64,000 nt of DNA, from assembly GCA_900323505.1 (NCBI GenBank), contig OOIN01000013.1, positions 124,001-188,000 on the forward strand. The letters are read 5' to 3'. The notes below the pieces were generated by a model. It saw nothing but the letters and a program-made list of their open reading frames with translations. It was not told the origin of the DNA and did not search any database. The position numbers were made by a program, and so were the translations under genes. Within the stretch, counting starts at the first letter, position 1; each line of letters starts with the position of its first letter. The DNA comes from Ustilago trichophora (Eukaryota; Basidiomycota; Ustilaginomycetes; Ustilaginales; Ustilaginaceae). Below are positions 36,363 through 49,429 of this stretch, piece after piece.

Positions 36363-36459
36363 GCGGTCATAGTGTAGTGGCTATCACGTCTCTTTCCCAA
36401 TTTCTGCATCATGCAACGGCGAAAAGAGGAGGGCGCGGGTTCGAACCCCGCTGGTCGCA
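36363..36459 (+). tRNA. tRNA-Gly(CCC) with a 24-nt intron
   Basis: A cloverleaf can be drawn completely. The acceptor GCGGTCA (36363-36369) pairs with TGGTCGC (36452-36458) with two G-U pairs; the discriminator is A 36459. The D arm is GTG/CAC. The anticodon stem is TCTCT/AGAGG, and the T arm is GCGGG-TTCGAAC-CCCGC. The anticodon loop reads TTCCCA up to position 37, giving anticodon CCC (36396-36398). The intron 36400-36423 sits at the canonical place between positions 37 and 38. A D-arm A box and a perfect B box (GGTTCGAACCC) are present. Confidence 0.92.
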
Positions 36460-36470
36460 TCAGGCTTTGA

Positions 36471-36480
36471 TTTTTTTTTT
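36471..36480 (+). terminator. RNA polymerase III T-tract terminator
   Basis: Ten T starting 12 nt after the tRNA 3' end. Confidence 0.85.
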
Positions 36481-36637
36481 CTGCCTTTTTGCTTCCTTTT
36501 GGGTTCGTTGAGGATCAAGACTCTTTGCCCGCATCGTTTTCTCCAGATTCGTTGCTGGCTCAAGCCTTCAAGTGCATGCAATGTTCTAGTATATTAAGCG
36601 CTGTTCCGAAAGAGATTATACATGGTTTCATCTCCAT

Positions 36638-38769
36638 TTACACGCCAACATAGACAGCAGAGAGAGCACGCAAGATCCGATCTAAGTTAGACATCCTCGC
36701 TCGTCGACCAGAAGCAATCTCGTCCTCGGTCTGCGCCTCGATCCTATCCCCAATAGAAGCATACACCGAGCAAGCAGCTTTTAGACCTGCCCTGGCTGGA
36801 CGGTTGGGGATCTGTCCTAGCGCTGGGTACGAGGCATCGTAGAGTCCCTTGGAGATTTGTAGCAGTCGGAGGGCGTACTTGCGCACATCTTGCGGTCGCA
36901 CTTGTTTTGTAGAAGATGATCTTTCTCGACTTGTGGTCGTAGATTTGGCTTGGCCGCTGGTTTGGGCACATCAAGATCGCCTTGTAGCAACGCGTCTTGC
37001 ATATCACCATCGTCCTTGTCAAACATCGCTGCCGGGAGGTAGCAGCGACGCAGCTCGACCGAGTCCGGGACAATGTCACGCGCAATATTGACCAGTTGTA
37101 GGCTCACACCCATCCTTCTTGCCTCGTATAGCAAGGTGTGAAGATCCGCCCTTTGCGACAGATCCAGCATGCGCGACGACGAGGTCTGCGGCTGTGATAC
37201 TGACGTTTCCTTGGTGATAGACGAGCCGTTCAAACGCAGCGAGATTGACCGGTCAACATGCAGATCCAGAGGCACTGCCGATCCACAACGGCCCAGAATG
37301 ACGCGCGTGCACATCTCTCCAACCACACCAGCTACGCACTGGGAGTACTCGACCAGATCATCCATGCTTTCAAGCCGCGTCCGCTTGTCTGCCTCTGCAT
37401 GCTCAAAGCCCAGATCGATGCCGTACCCTTCGAGCATCTCGTACCACAGGCGTTTGGGGATGTACCGTGTGAGGGGGGCTATTGATGCTGCAGCTGCGCG
37501 GATGTCGTCCTTGATTTTGGCTGAGAGCGCTACCGACGCCAGCATGGTGCGGATGCGTTCGGTGATGGGCGTTGAAGGGTTGTTCGACTGCGGTGCTTTT
37601 TCGGCGGCATCGGCACCTTCCGAATAGATGGCATCTACAATACTTCGGATTACCTCCAAATTCTGCGTCTTGGCTTCAAGACCTTCTGCTTCATCATCGA
37701 CTAGATCGTCGGCCACACGGCAGAATGCATACAGGCATCCGAGATCGGTGCGCAGATCCCAAGGCAGAAGCAAGCTGGCAGCGTTGAACGATTTGGATGC
37801 CGTTCGAAGAACTTTGAGGGACGCAGAGAGATCGCGTGGCTCGACGCTGGCCGATGATGCATTCGTCGCAAAAGGTGTTCGATCGGAGCGAAGGAAAGCA
37901 GCCCAGAGCTTGGTATAGGTGGCCCAGGAGCCGAGCGGCAGGTAGCTGGGCGACAGAGGCGGGGTATCTCCTGAGACTTCAGTCTGTCTGCAGATGGCCA
38001 CGCAACGATCGAACGTAAAGCATGCGCTGACGAGGATGAGGTTGGTGACAAAGAAGAAGAGCATCTCTTCGAGGGGCAGATCCGGGATGGGAAAGATGTT
38101 GAGTGAGGTTGCTTCGTTGATGTGCCATGTTCCTCGGCGCAACGCGTAGACGTCGGAACACCACAGATAGACGGTGGGAGCTACGACTGAAAGCGTGCAT
38201 GGCACCAGGCCAGCCCGAATGCCAATGTTGACAACAAAATCAACGGAGCCCCAGAGCAGCAGAGCCAGAGGAAGTGAAGCCCACCAAGAGATCATGCCAA
38301 AGTAGTATGAGTGGGTCTCCGGCTTAGCAGCTTTGAGGCCAAGCACAAAGCACAGCGCACAAACGGTAAGCGCCGGTATCGCTAGCTTCCGTCGTGAAGA
38401 CGAGGACGGCACGAGGTAGAGATTGGGCAGATACCATCGCGTGAGAAGAGTGCACCAAAGGGTCGAGATGAGGCTCTGGACGATGAAGAAAAAGTACTCT
38501 TCAATAGGCACGTAGCCGATGGTGAACCAGATGCAGTGTCGATGGTAGAACCAAGCACGGTTCTTGACGATGAGGTTGTCCCATGGCGTGGTCCATACAA
38601 AGGCAATGATGGGCAGCAAGATAAGCTTGGCACGATCAAGCTTGGTGAGAAAGGGTCTGGCGATTAAATAGAGTACGGCGCAGAGAGGGAGTGTCCAAAG
38701 GAGATGAAAGTGGCGATAGCTGAGCGTGCAAATCGGCCAATTCGGGTTGGATTCGTATAGGGTCGACAT
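36638..38769 (-). CDS. car2: bifunctional lycopene cyclase / phytoene synthase (CrtYB, car2 type)
   Basis: Makes phytoene from two geranylgeranyl diphosphates and later cyclises lycopene to beta-carotene. Start ATG 38769 ([20 protein letters not shown]). The N-terminal half is the fungal membrane-embedded cyclase with its duplicated PxEE motifs ([16 protein letters not shown] and [17 protein letters not shown]). The C-terminal half is a squalene/phytoene synthase with the two Asp-rich sites [14 protein letters not shown] and [10 protein letters not shown], plus [13 protein letters not shown]. The frame breaks near 36905; the last 85 residues continue in another frame from [19 protein letters not shown] to stop 36638. 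The total of about 710 aa fits the family. The gene has more than 5 kb of gene-free DNA upstream. Product is certain; the symbol is by analogy with Ustilago maydis. Confidence 0.93.
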
Positions 38770-39500
38770 GATGCGCAACGGTTTTGGCTCTGCAGAGAAG
38801 CACAACAGTGGATGTGATAGGCACCTCTGGATGATGTATGGAAACCGCTAGGATCGAGGGTGAGCCTGCAGAGTAGCCAGTAGGATTCGTGGACGATATC
38901 GAATCCAATTGAGATTTCTTGCGTTACAATCGATGCATGATGAGCGTCGAGCCGTCTTTACGAGTGCCGTCGAGGCTGCGATGCGAGAAGAAGTGGTTCG
39001 TCAAGCCAAGCCGCCGGTTCGGTCTTGGAAGAGATGCTTGTTTGGAGGGTATGCCAGTGCTCAGAGCCAGAAATGCAACCTTGAGCTTGAGGAAAGCTTG
39101 TCGGACTTGGGTCACTTGAATGAGCGACGGTGTCGAGGAGAAAGATGTATGTGTATGTGTACAGAAGCTAGAGATGGAGGCAGAGCTGGAATTTGATATT
39201 GCATCCGTCGCCATTCGGCAAAGGAAGGGTGGATGCAAGTCGCGGTAAGTGTAAACGGAAAACATCACGGGCCATCGGGCCAAGCATTTGGCTGCAGAAA
39301 AAAACAGCCAGGGTTCACACAAGAGGAAAGGTAAAAAAAATCGGTCGATTCATCGAGGAAGCCAGGATCAGAAGGGTCTAGCCGAAGCAAGTAAGCAAGC
39401 AAGCAAGCAAGCCAGCCAGCTTGTTCGGTATTGTAAGAGATGCGTCAGAGGCATGTCTGCGTGGCAGCAGAGCAAGACCAGAGTGTCTGAAGGGATGTGT

Positions 39501-39540
39501 GTGATGCGATGTGATGCGATGTGATGCGATGTGATGCGAT
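39501..39540 (+). repeat. 10-bp tandem repeat, 4 copies
   Basis: Four exact TGTGATGCGA units in a row. Confidence 0.9.
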
Positions 39541-40436
39541 GGGATTTATCGACGGATTCGTCGCGCACTTTTTTTTCACCGTCATAACCGTGACCGTGAC
39601 CGTGAAGGCTGAAGCTAAGCGAGAAAAGAAGCCAGCTGACCTTTTTCTTCGCGAAATTCCAGAGGTGGTGTAAGCTTTGATGCACGACCCGATCTGTGCC
39701 CTGATCCACCACGCCTACTTGTTCATATCATTCCGTGTCATATCGTATCCGTGCACACTCACCGCAGTCGTACGAATCACAGCTATCGATAGCGACGCTG
39801 CATTAGGAGCGCATGAAGGACGGGAGGGGACGGATAAGCTCGCAAAACAGGCACGCATCGAGGGGGTTTAAGCAACACGGGGTCTGGGGGAGATTCTGCA
39901 CGATGCAAAGACCCTTGTTATCATCCACCGCAACATGGCCCCTTCTCTAGTGGTCCTTAGTTTGGGCTAGCCAATGGCTTGTCTGTCCTCGATAAGACAA
40001 TCCTCTCATCAAGTCACGTGTAGAGAGAGTATCTTCAGCTGACCATGAGGTATCTTGTTCAACAACTGTGTTACGCCGACGCTATCCCCAGAAGACAAGG
40101 AAGAGAGAAACGTGACAATTGACCGACCAATTAGCTGCTTCTACCGCTGCTTGTGCTCAAAACTAAAGTACAATACATATATTAAAAAAAGTGTCGGGGA
40201 CCGAGAAGATGCACGCTCTGCTGCAGCAGGGGCGTTCCGCGCAAGGCACAATCCAGGATCTGCTTCGGTGGACCCGCTCCCGGAAATCGATGCTTTAATT
40301 GGTACGGATGAACTAAGAATATCAGAGATACCCTTCCCGAAGTGAGTCGAGTCGAGAACACACTACACACTAGCTCACAAAGTAGGGAACAATTAAAGCA
40401 GGACGAGCTTATGCTGCGAGGGTCCAGTCCTTGGAA

Positions 40437-40465
40437 TTGATTGATTGATTGATTGATTGATTGAT
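40437..40465 (+). repeat. (GATT)n microsatellite
   Basis: About seven tandem GATT units, followed 60-80 bp later by a GT repeat. Confidence 0.85.
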
Positions 40466-41777
40466 CGAGACCAGGCTTTATCAAGAAAATCAACACCAAC
40501 AAGTCCACGCGGTTGGTGTTTGTGTTTGTGTGTGTGTGTGTGTGTGTGTCTGCGGGCTGATCCAGCTCGCAATCTGTTCGCCGCAACTTTGCAGCATGTC
40601 TCGGAGCAGCCTCACCGCTGCAGCTGCAGCCTTGGATCAGACTCAGCACTCGACTTTGCTGCACCCTATCACTCAGATCGCATCTTGACAGCGTTGATGC
40701 CATCCGGACCATCCATTATATCTTCCCACTCTATCCACCTGTTCGGCATCGAGCGGCAAAACAGCCGAGGAGCAATGAACTGGTGACAAGTCATGGTGGA
40801 AACTGGATGCGAGATACGTCGACACCGTAATGCGCTTATCCAGCGGCAAAGGTTCAATATTCGGATCAAAATGGTTGGTAAAGAGACGAATCATGCTTAG
40901 TACCCGTCTCATTGTCCTGAACGCCAAGCCAGTCAACAATCTAGACAGCACTCGTCAACTTGATAGCTGTTGATTGGGCATGCGATTACACGAACATAAC
41001 GAAAGCAGATGCACAACCAACTGAAATCTCCAGTTGGGCTCAAAGAATGCTGGCGTGGCGCAAGAAGAGCACTGCACATAGCAGCGGCAGCTTGACGCCG
41101 CAACAGCAACGCCATCCCAAGAGGGGGCAAGAAGGGGTTAACATTGGGCAGAACCAGAATGAAATCATTCACCGTGAGCCGCAGCCGAACAGTTTCAAAA
41201 AGCGCGGAAGCGTGCTGTTGACCGATCTATTTTTTTTTTATTTTGGAAAAGAAGGAGCAAACAAACGAACCGGAGAAGCTTCCGAACTAGTCTGCACAAA
41301 CCAGGCGAGTCTATCGATCACGTATTGCACGCACACTTCCCTCGTCGCAACGGGAGGAGCGCAAGAAGACAGAAAGGTCGGGTCGTTTGGATAGCTCTGC
41401 ATCGGCTCTGCGCGGTTCAGAATGGAGAGACATTTTTTTTTTGGCGGTTAACTTAAGCGAGCTCTGAGCGTTCCGGACCTCGAGTCGACAGCTGACATGA
41501 GCCAAGCGAGGTGGTTCTTTTGGACAGTTGGGTCCGATGCGGGTCAAGTCGAAGACAGCGCGAAGAGGCTGGCTGGCTGGCTCGCTGGCTGACAGGATTC
41601 GGCGGTGCGTACCAAGGGAGCCAACATCCAGTGAGGACAAAGGTCTCTTGATACTGTCACACTCCCACGACGACGGTGCACACGCATTGCATTGCATCTC
41701 TATCTCAGATTCGGTCAAACAAAGAGGGAAAAGAAAAGCAGAGCGAAGCAAGCGGGAAGGGGATAAAAAACAGCGTA

Positions 41778-41805
41778 GTACAGTACTGTACCGTACTGTA
41801 CAGTA
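41778..41805 (+). repeat. GTACAGTAC/GTACTGTAC palindrome cluster
   Basis: Overlapping inverted words GTACAGTACTGTAC and CGTACTGTACAGTA, able to form a hairpin. Confidence 0.7.
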
Positions 41806-42041
41806 AGTTGTGTGTGTGCCTTGCGAACTTACGGTCGAAGCTAATTACCGGGCCATTTTGTTTGTTTGTTGGATTTGCTTCGGATTGGCGATTCGGCCAA
41901 TCTTCTGCTTTCAGATGTCTCGCCTTGATTCGGTGTGCAGAGAGGGCAAGAATTTCATGCTTTTGCTTGGTCAAGCTGGAACACGCACACAGAAGAAGAA
42001 GAAGACTCAAAACTTGGGTGACGGGATTGCGAGAGTCTCTT

Positions 42042-42043
<2 letters not shown>

Positions 42044-42078
<35 letters not shown>
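42044..42078 (+). repeat. poly(T) 35 tract
   Basis: Thirty-five consecutive T. Confidence 0.9.
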
Positions 42079-42874
42079 CGTAATGGATCAGCAAGAAACG
42101 GCACAAGAGAAGTGAAATGAAAATGGACCGCACCTGCATTTTCACACATAAATTCATTTTTAAGTAGAAAGAAATAAATCGGATGTTCCGCTGCGACCCT
42201 TAAATTGCTGTTCTTCGTCATACCTCAGGACGCCTCTTCTGTCCGCTCGGCTTTGCTGCCTGTTCAGGACACGAGAGGATCAGGATTAGCGAGCGAGTGC
42301 TTTTCATCTTGGCAGACTTAATTGACGCGCGTTGGCCTAGATTTCGTTCAAACGCCCGCATCAAACACTATAACCTATACGTTGTTGCTCGGTACATTCG
42401 GTTGTACACGTCGAACCACAAAGTACTGTAGCAATGCAACCATTTATCCGCCAACAGCCAACAAGAAACGTATGAACGTCAAAGAGGGGGAGAGACGGAA
42501 GCAAAAAAAAGAAAGAGGAAGAAAGTGAGAAAGAGAGAGAGTGTGAGAGTGAGAACGCAGAGATAACACATGAGCACGGGAGCTACAGTACAGTACATGA
42601 GACCGAATGACCGACCGAATGACACCGACAAGCGTCATCGGCAGCTGACAGCGCAGCTTGTTCGTAGGTCGCAGTCCAGATCTGCAATGGTCAAAGGGCT
42701 AGCCCTAAGGTGCTCCCTCTGACTGTAGCTGTGAAGCCGGCCAGCCATACAACCAAATATAGTTGTGAGCACGCTTCCCAAGACTTTGACGTGACTGCTG
42801 TGCTCAACTGCCACCTTGTTCTCCTTCCTCCGCACAGGCAGGAAGGGTTCAAACACAGACAGTCCTGAATGGAG

Positions 42875-42903
<29 letters not shown>
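42875..42903 (+). repeat. poly(A) 29 tract
   Basis: Twenty-nine consecutive A. Confidence 0.9.
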
Positions 42904-42905
<2 letters not shown>

Positions 42906-43156
42906 GCATTTTTTAGACTTGGTTTTCAGGCCCCGAGAGTGCCACATAATCAACTGCAGTAACCGGCCAGCCAGTCAGTCAGTCACTGCGTCAGTCAAGG
43001 AGGTCGGACAGTCGTCAGTCAGCAGCCAAGCAGCAATCAAGCAATCACTCAAGCAAATCAATCAATCAACCGACCAAGCAGCCAGCCACTTTTTCGGACG
43101 CGAAGCTGGGCCCGTTCGCGCTCTCGCTCGCATCGCACTCTCCTCTCTCTTTCTAT

Positions 43157-43195
43157 TGTACTGTACTGTACTGTAACAACCCTGTACTGTACAAC
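43157..43195 (+). repeat. (GTACT)n tract with GTACTGTAC
   Basis: Three TGTAC units, a short AACAACC spacer, then another TGTACTGTAC. Confidence 0.7.
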
Positions 43196-44229
43196 AACTA
43201 CTGTACTCTATCTCAAGCTGCCAATTGTGCGGTCTGCTGCCTCGAATTGGCTCGCCTGAATCCAATTGAGCTTCCATTTGCATTTTGCCATTTCCACTTC
43301 CACTTCCACTTCCACTTCCACTTCCGCCCAACCACGCTCCGACCTTGACCCACTTTCCTTACACACACTCCCTCTCATATCCTCACCATCCTTTCTAGTC
43401 ATTCACTCACACCATCTCATACACTACGCTCGGTCCACCATCGCTTCTTTCTTCCCCTAGTCGCATCCAATCGCATCACATCACCTCACGCATCCGGTCA
43501 CGACGCCTTTCTGGCTGGCATCTACTAGCACTCTTCATCACTCACTTCAGCTTGGCGCCTAGTATCTCCCGTCTAAAGCGCACGCTCCCTTGCACCTCTC
43601 GGTCGCAGCATCGCACCGGACTCTCTACAAGAAGCTCTTGTTGCTTGGAGCAGATCCACAGCTCATCTCGCACATCTCCGCCTTCTCCAACCTCTTCCCG
43701 CAAGCCGAGCATCGCCCTGCAGTTTTGGACGGTCGACTACGGACTCCAGAGCTGAGATCCATCATCCCCCTCATTAACACCTTCCGGCGATCCATCCTCC
43801 ACCCTAGAAAGTCACATCGACTCTACCCCATAGCAACCTGCAAGACTCGTTCCTTTGCATCCTGTGTGATCCTCGAGCTTCCGTTGTTCGGACAGGTCGC
43901 GCGGCTTCACTCGACTCTACTCTACTCCGATCCAGCCTTGTGCCAACTCGCGGCACTCTGCTCCATCGCCGCTCGTCTTGATCGCTCACAAGCCAACAAG
44001 AGCTTTCGTGCGCCGTACCGTTCCTTGCACCCAGATGCCCTCCTAAAGCTCTCCTTCTGCCTCTATACCGTCTCAGGGCCCCTGCTGCCTTAGCTCTGTC
44101 GCTACATCGCTTCGGCGTGCGCGCACATATCTCTACCCGCTCATCTTTGCTCCAGCAGACAACCATACGCCGCACACCCCGGGGATTTTGTCCAGCTCTA
44201 CGCCCACTTGAGGTGTGCAACGCACCTCC

Positions 44230-47200
44230 ATGTCGCTTGCCAACTCCCTGAGCAACACCAGCATGCAGTACGCCATGCGACGCAAGTCCGAAGTCGACCG
44301 TCTCGACCCTGCCGGTCCCAGCAACCCCCCGGCCAACAGATCCTACGTCCCTGCATCACTCGGCATCGGCACCCCCAACACGCAGAGCAGATCCCTCAGC
44401 GAACGTCTCAGACTTTCCAGAAACGCTTCCTCCTCCTCCTCGGCATCCAAATCAAAGTCCAGCAGTGATGGACTCCAGTTTTCTAATGCAAATCCTGCCG
44501 GTCGCAATGCGGGCGAGTTCGGCTCTTTCCCCTCCATCCCTAGCTGGGGACCCCAGAGCTCAAACTCGTTCGCCAACCCGCCCAACGGTCTTTCGACAAG
44601 CAGCAGCACCGGCTCTCTAGGCTCGACAAGCTCTTCACGCAACTTTCTCGTGCCTATCGGCGCAACAGGAGCGCGGCAAAAGCTATCCATCGCTAACGCC
44701 TCGCATCGACGCCGCCTAGCAGCCTCAGAAGATGCGAAATGGTCCACAGACAGCCCTACCGGCCAGGAAGGCCCTCAACAGCAGCAGCATCATCATCAAC
44801 AACAACAACAACAACAACAACAAAAGAACGAGGCGGGTTTGCATCGATCGCAGTCCGACTTTTACAGTCTGGCCGCGCTTGATGGCCCTGCTGGCCAAGA
44901 CATGAGCAGATCTTCCTCGGCCGGCTTCTTTGCATCCGGGCCGAGTTCAGCAACTTCTAACTCAATCCACAACGTACCAAAAGCAGGCGCAACGCCCGCC
45001 GAATTGGTGCAACAGGCGGCGATGCAGCGCCTGTCGTCTCAGCGTATCTTGCCTACTTTCAAGAACAGGAGCGTCTCGGAAAATCTTGTGGGTACCAGTC
45101 ATTCGTCTAGAACACAGGCACCATCTATATCGGGTTCTCCAGTTCTGGAACGAGACCAACCGTCTCCCTCGGTCCGTCCGGTAGCGCCAGTCACAGCCAC
45201 GGCCACGGAAAGACGCACAGACCCTACTGTCCTTGCAGCGCGCACAGCTACCGTCACTGTGCCAGATCGAACAGCATCGAGCCTCGGGCCCACCTACCGT
45301 TCCAATCTGCCAGCTCCACCCACCAGTGTTGACGAGATCCCAAGCAGGTTGGAATCACAACGACACGTCGACTTGGTCGATCGCGATGTCGACAGGTCCA
45401 TTGCATCGAAACCGCTCACCTTGGCCGAGTCATACAAGCGTGCCATGCTTGAGCGAGATGCCGAGCGAGCCAAGACGGCTGCGCGTGCAGAGATTGCATT
45501 ACCAAAGTCGGCTTCGACGGCGTCAGCGGCCTCGCAAGCTTCTGCACCGACCCTTGACTTGGATCTGCCAGCTTCGAGCTTCTTCTTTGATGACGACCAA
45601 TCCGAGACCAGCAGTTCCTTCACAGCCCGACCTGCGCCAGCCGCCACTGCACGCAACGAAGCGCCTAACAGCCCAAAGACAAGAACACATCACGTGGATA
45701 TCAACTCTAGTTCCACCGACACAACGCCAGTCAAGGACAGTAACAGCAAGCGCATCGCCGCCCTAGCCAACGCATCACCGACGCAATCTGGCTCGGATCT
45801 GCCTTCACTTCAAAAGTCCTATGATGAAGCTATGGCAATCCAAGACCGCATTCGACAGGGTATCTCTGATGAGCCTGCTTATGGTGGTCTCTTTGACAGT
45901 GGCGCTTCACCTTTTGCAAGGCGCAGCAAGGAGGATGGCATTGCGCGTTCTTACCTGGCTCTAGGTGACGACGATGACGAGACCTCGGATCACAAGAAGC
46001 ATCAAACAACGGACAAGCAAAATGCTGCTGCTGACGCCACCGCCACCGTCCTGGCTTCATCTCGACAGCCAGCTCAGATTCAGCACCAAGGCGCTTCGGC
46101 CCTTCCGAAGGCACCAACCCTCGCGTCGAAGCCACCGACAACGCCACCTGCCGACAAGAGCTTTGTTCAATTCTCGACACCCGAAGACGAAGGTTCAACT
46201 CCAAAGACCGAATCATCATCCTATGATCTCACCCCTTCACGCAATGGCGACCAGTCAGTCGGCCGAGCCGCTGTAGAAATCGACCCCAAAGACATGGACA
46301 GGCCAAGTTTGCCCCGCGAGTCCTCGCTTCAGACCTTGCGATCGCCCCCAACAAGTTCGAGACGCAACCTGGCCCTCGCGAAGAGGCTGCTTTGCAAGCT
46401 GGTGCCACGGCCGCTGCTACCGCGTCTCCTCTGGTAGCAGCTCCAGAGACCCATGTGTCAAAACAGTCGAGTCTGGCTGCCTCACCTGCGATCAATGGCG
46501 AACGCACCGTGCAGCCGACCGACGAGGGTGCCGATGGCATGAGGTGGAGACGCAGCCAAGACGCACTTGCGGCGCTCTCACCGTTGCAACAGAGTCGCTT
46601 CTCCGAGGCGAGTACGGACCTGTCCGACTCGCGCGCTCCTACTCGCAACGAGAATCGATATTCTGGCCGGGCATCCAGCATCTCGAGCGGTGACGGGCTC
46701 GAAGAGGAGTCTAGTGACGGCCACATGCTTCCTACAAGTGCCTGGCAAGAAGTTGAGAATGCTCTCAGGCGATTCCGTGACAAAGCCACCAGTGTCCCGG
46801 CCGATCGAGGCAATTTGCTGCGTGCTGTACTGCTGCCCTTCTTGGCGCTCGAGGCAGAGACGGCTACTGTCGACGTTGTTGGTTCTGGCGTCTACGTCAA
46901 GGGCAAGGCTCGACGGGCCCTCTTCTTTGATTGGATCCGCTCCCTCCTGCTGGAACTTCAGCATGTTCAGACCTCGGCTGATCGCGGTGCCATCCTCGAG
47001 AGCATCGCCTGCATCATCGAGAGCCGTAACTTCTCCGCCTCGATCCTCAGCACCGACCCGGAGGATGAAGCACGTTTCTCTTCCGTCTTTGGCCACATTC
47101 TCTCGTACGCCATCGGCGAGCTCAACAAGAAGGGCGTCTACCAGAACACGCTCATCTTCTCTGGTCGTCTGCTGGCCGTCGCCTTCTTCAGGGTGAATGG

Positions 47201-49429
47201 GGTCGCGAGCAAGCTGCTGCGTGCGCTTCCGGTCAATCGCTTCGCTCTGGAGCGAGTGGCGCGAGAGTTCGACTGGCAGAGAAAGAGACCCGTCGACTTT
47301 GAAAGATTCGTCAACCGCTTCCCTGCAACACTGAGACAGCTATGCTACAAGGACTCGCGCGAGTACCTCAAGATGCTCGACAGCGAGTCGATCGCTGGTG
47401 CTAGCAACGGAAGCGATCCGCAAGCTGCAGAGGATGACCGATTCTTGGTCTGCCAGCCTGAAGTCGAGGTCGAGATGTCTGGCAACTGGCTCCGTCGATG
47501 GCAATCGGATGATTCCGAGCTCTTCTTCAGCTTCTGCCGCAGCTATCATCGCCAACTTGCCAGCCTTTTTGCCAGCTCAAAGTCGTTGGAGAGCGTCTCT
47601 AAGTACTTTTTGGCGGGCCCGGATACGCCCATCTGGCAACCTGTGTTCACCAAAAGTGCTTGGCGTTGGTGCATCGTGTCATCCTGTCCGTTACTACGCT
47701 CTCCTCGCAGAAGAACTTCAATCCTGCTGGCGAGACGGCCAATGTGCTCTCAGGAAGTACGGCAGGCAAGCCACGCATCCTCGAAGCCGCCAACCGCCGA
47801 TGCACGGCCATTGTGGTCGACATTGTGCGTGCACCCGCCGGTACCAACATGATCTTTGCACCCATGCTGGGCCTGCACATCAAGGCGCTGATCAAGCGAA
47901 CTTCGCTCTACGACGTTCAAGGCGTCTTCTGCCTGCTCGACTGGCTCGACGGAGTGATCAGCCACATGGACTCGAACGACCTCATCAATGAAGGGCTGGT
48001 TGACATTTCGTTCATCATCACGACGATTGGCATGCTGTTGGAGAATGCCGATCACGCACTTGCACTCATGCGTACGATTGCTTTCTGCTATGCCAACTTT
48101 GGTGTGCTCACAGCAACGACCGAGAACCGCATCTACTTTTGCGAACAGATTTTGCTCAAGCCAAATGTCTTCCACAAGCTCTTCCTATCGTGGTCGTTCA
48201 CCATCCGCGCTTACTACCTGCATCTGCTCGTCTTCCGACTGGCGCGCATACGCGACTTCCCTGCACCAAGGGATGACCCTACAGGACGCACTGCTGTTCG
48301 CGTGGTTCGTCTCTTCAACCAGCGGCTCGAAGCTCTTCGAAAGAGACACGACTCGCTCTCGCCCGAGATCGACTCGAGCTCGGATGACACCAAGTCGGAG
48401 GATAGCAAGTCGCGCAAATCAGGCACGTCCACCTTTATCAGCACTATCAAGCGTGCTTCTTCCGAAGGTGCAGGCTCGGAAGGTAGCGTGGAAGGACGAC
48501 CCAAGGCGGAGAAAATCATGGGCATGACCGCTGTTGCTGCACCGACACCTAAGGTGGAGATCAAGAAGTCGTCGCACTCCAAGACCAAGAGCTGGCTCAA
48601 GGCGTTCCGGAGTGGATCAAAGCAAGATGTGAAGGGTGACTCTGGCCGCGGCGCTACTTCTCCACGTAGCATTGGAGCTTTCTCGCCGACGACGGGCAAG
48701 GTCACATCGCCCGAGTCGGACGACGACAGCAAGACGATTGGAAGCTCGCGGACCACACCTCGTACTTCGTTTGAATCGACGAGCTCGGATGCCATGTCGG
48801 ATGTCTCGACGCTGGCAGGTAGCGTTCGTGGGGCAAGGAGCTCCAAGAGCAGCGGTGCGTTCGAGTTTGACATTAAGCAGCAGCAGGCCTCGCAACAGCA
48901 GCAGCAGCAGCAACAATCGCGCTCGGCATCGCAAGCCACAGCAAACAGTGGCTCTGCAGCAGCTGCCGCCAACGCCAATGCCGTCCTGACTCCCACTCAT
49001 GATGCCGGCATTGCCAAAGATACCGTCTTTGATCTCCAGTCCGCACACGCCCACCACCCACCGACGCCCGGAAGGACCCCGCAATCACCGCGCGTATCCA
49101 AGGCCTTCTCGCGCCGTGCCTCGATGCTACCAGGTCCTGCATCTGAGCTCGTCGCCAGCCTGATGGAGGGTGAGGGCGAAGAAGTGCCACCGGTTCCCGA
49201 CCTGCCTTTGGACCAGGTCGGGCTTGGACTGAGCGGCATGATCAACGGCAACAGCATCGAGGTGTACGACGAGACTCTGCACATCTATGCGGTGCAGAGC
49301 TTGAGAGAATACGAGCAGACGGTTCAGGAGCATGATGAGTTCTTTGCTTCTTTGCCCGAGGATCAATCTGCCCAAGTGCCAAGATTGCCTGTCAACTGGC
49401 CGGCTATGTGGTCGTCTACTGGAGAGTAG
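44230..49429 (+). CDS. DUF1765-family protein
   Basis: About 1,730 aa. The first ~700 residues are Ser/Gln/Pro-rich and disordered, with a Gln/His run (QQQQHHHQQQQ, 44773-44823). The ordered middle begins near WQEVENALRRFRDKATS and includes FFDWIRSLLLELQ, NTLIFSGRLLAVAFFRVNG, SGNWLRRWQSDDSELFFSF, GLHIKALIKRTSLYDVQG and YFCEQILLKPNVFHKLFLSW. This last block (continuing FTIRAYYLHLLVFRLARIRD) is characteristic of the fungal DUF1765 family, whose function is not established. The tail is Ser-rich with a second Gln run. ATG 44230 is the first start. Frames break near 46330-46395 and 47655; one missing base each would account for this. Confidence 0.85.

Larger units (their letters stand above)
38770..44229. 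other. 5.5-kb gene-free region rich in simple repeats
   Basis: Lies between the divergent car2-type and DUF1765 genes. Short open frames on both strands are low-complexity and share no motif with known proteins. It holds AAGC repeats (39385-39412), four 10-bp units TGTGATGCGA (39501-39540), a GATT repeat (40437-40465), GT repeats (40517-40549), T35, A29, CACTTC repeats (43294-43325) and several GTACTGTAC words. The last 700 bp are pyrimidine-rich and are probably promoter and leader of the DUF1765 gene. Confidence 0.5.

Noticed and set aside
40182..41394. Open frames of 96-176 codons in the gene-free block
   Set aside because: They are composed of repeats (TH and NT runs, SINQ runs), lack motifs and good start contexts, and overlap on both strands.
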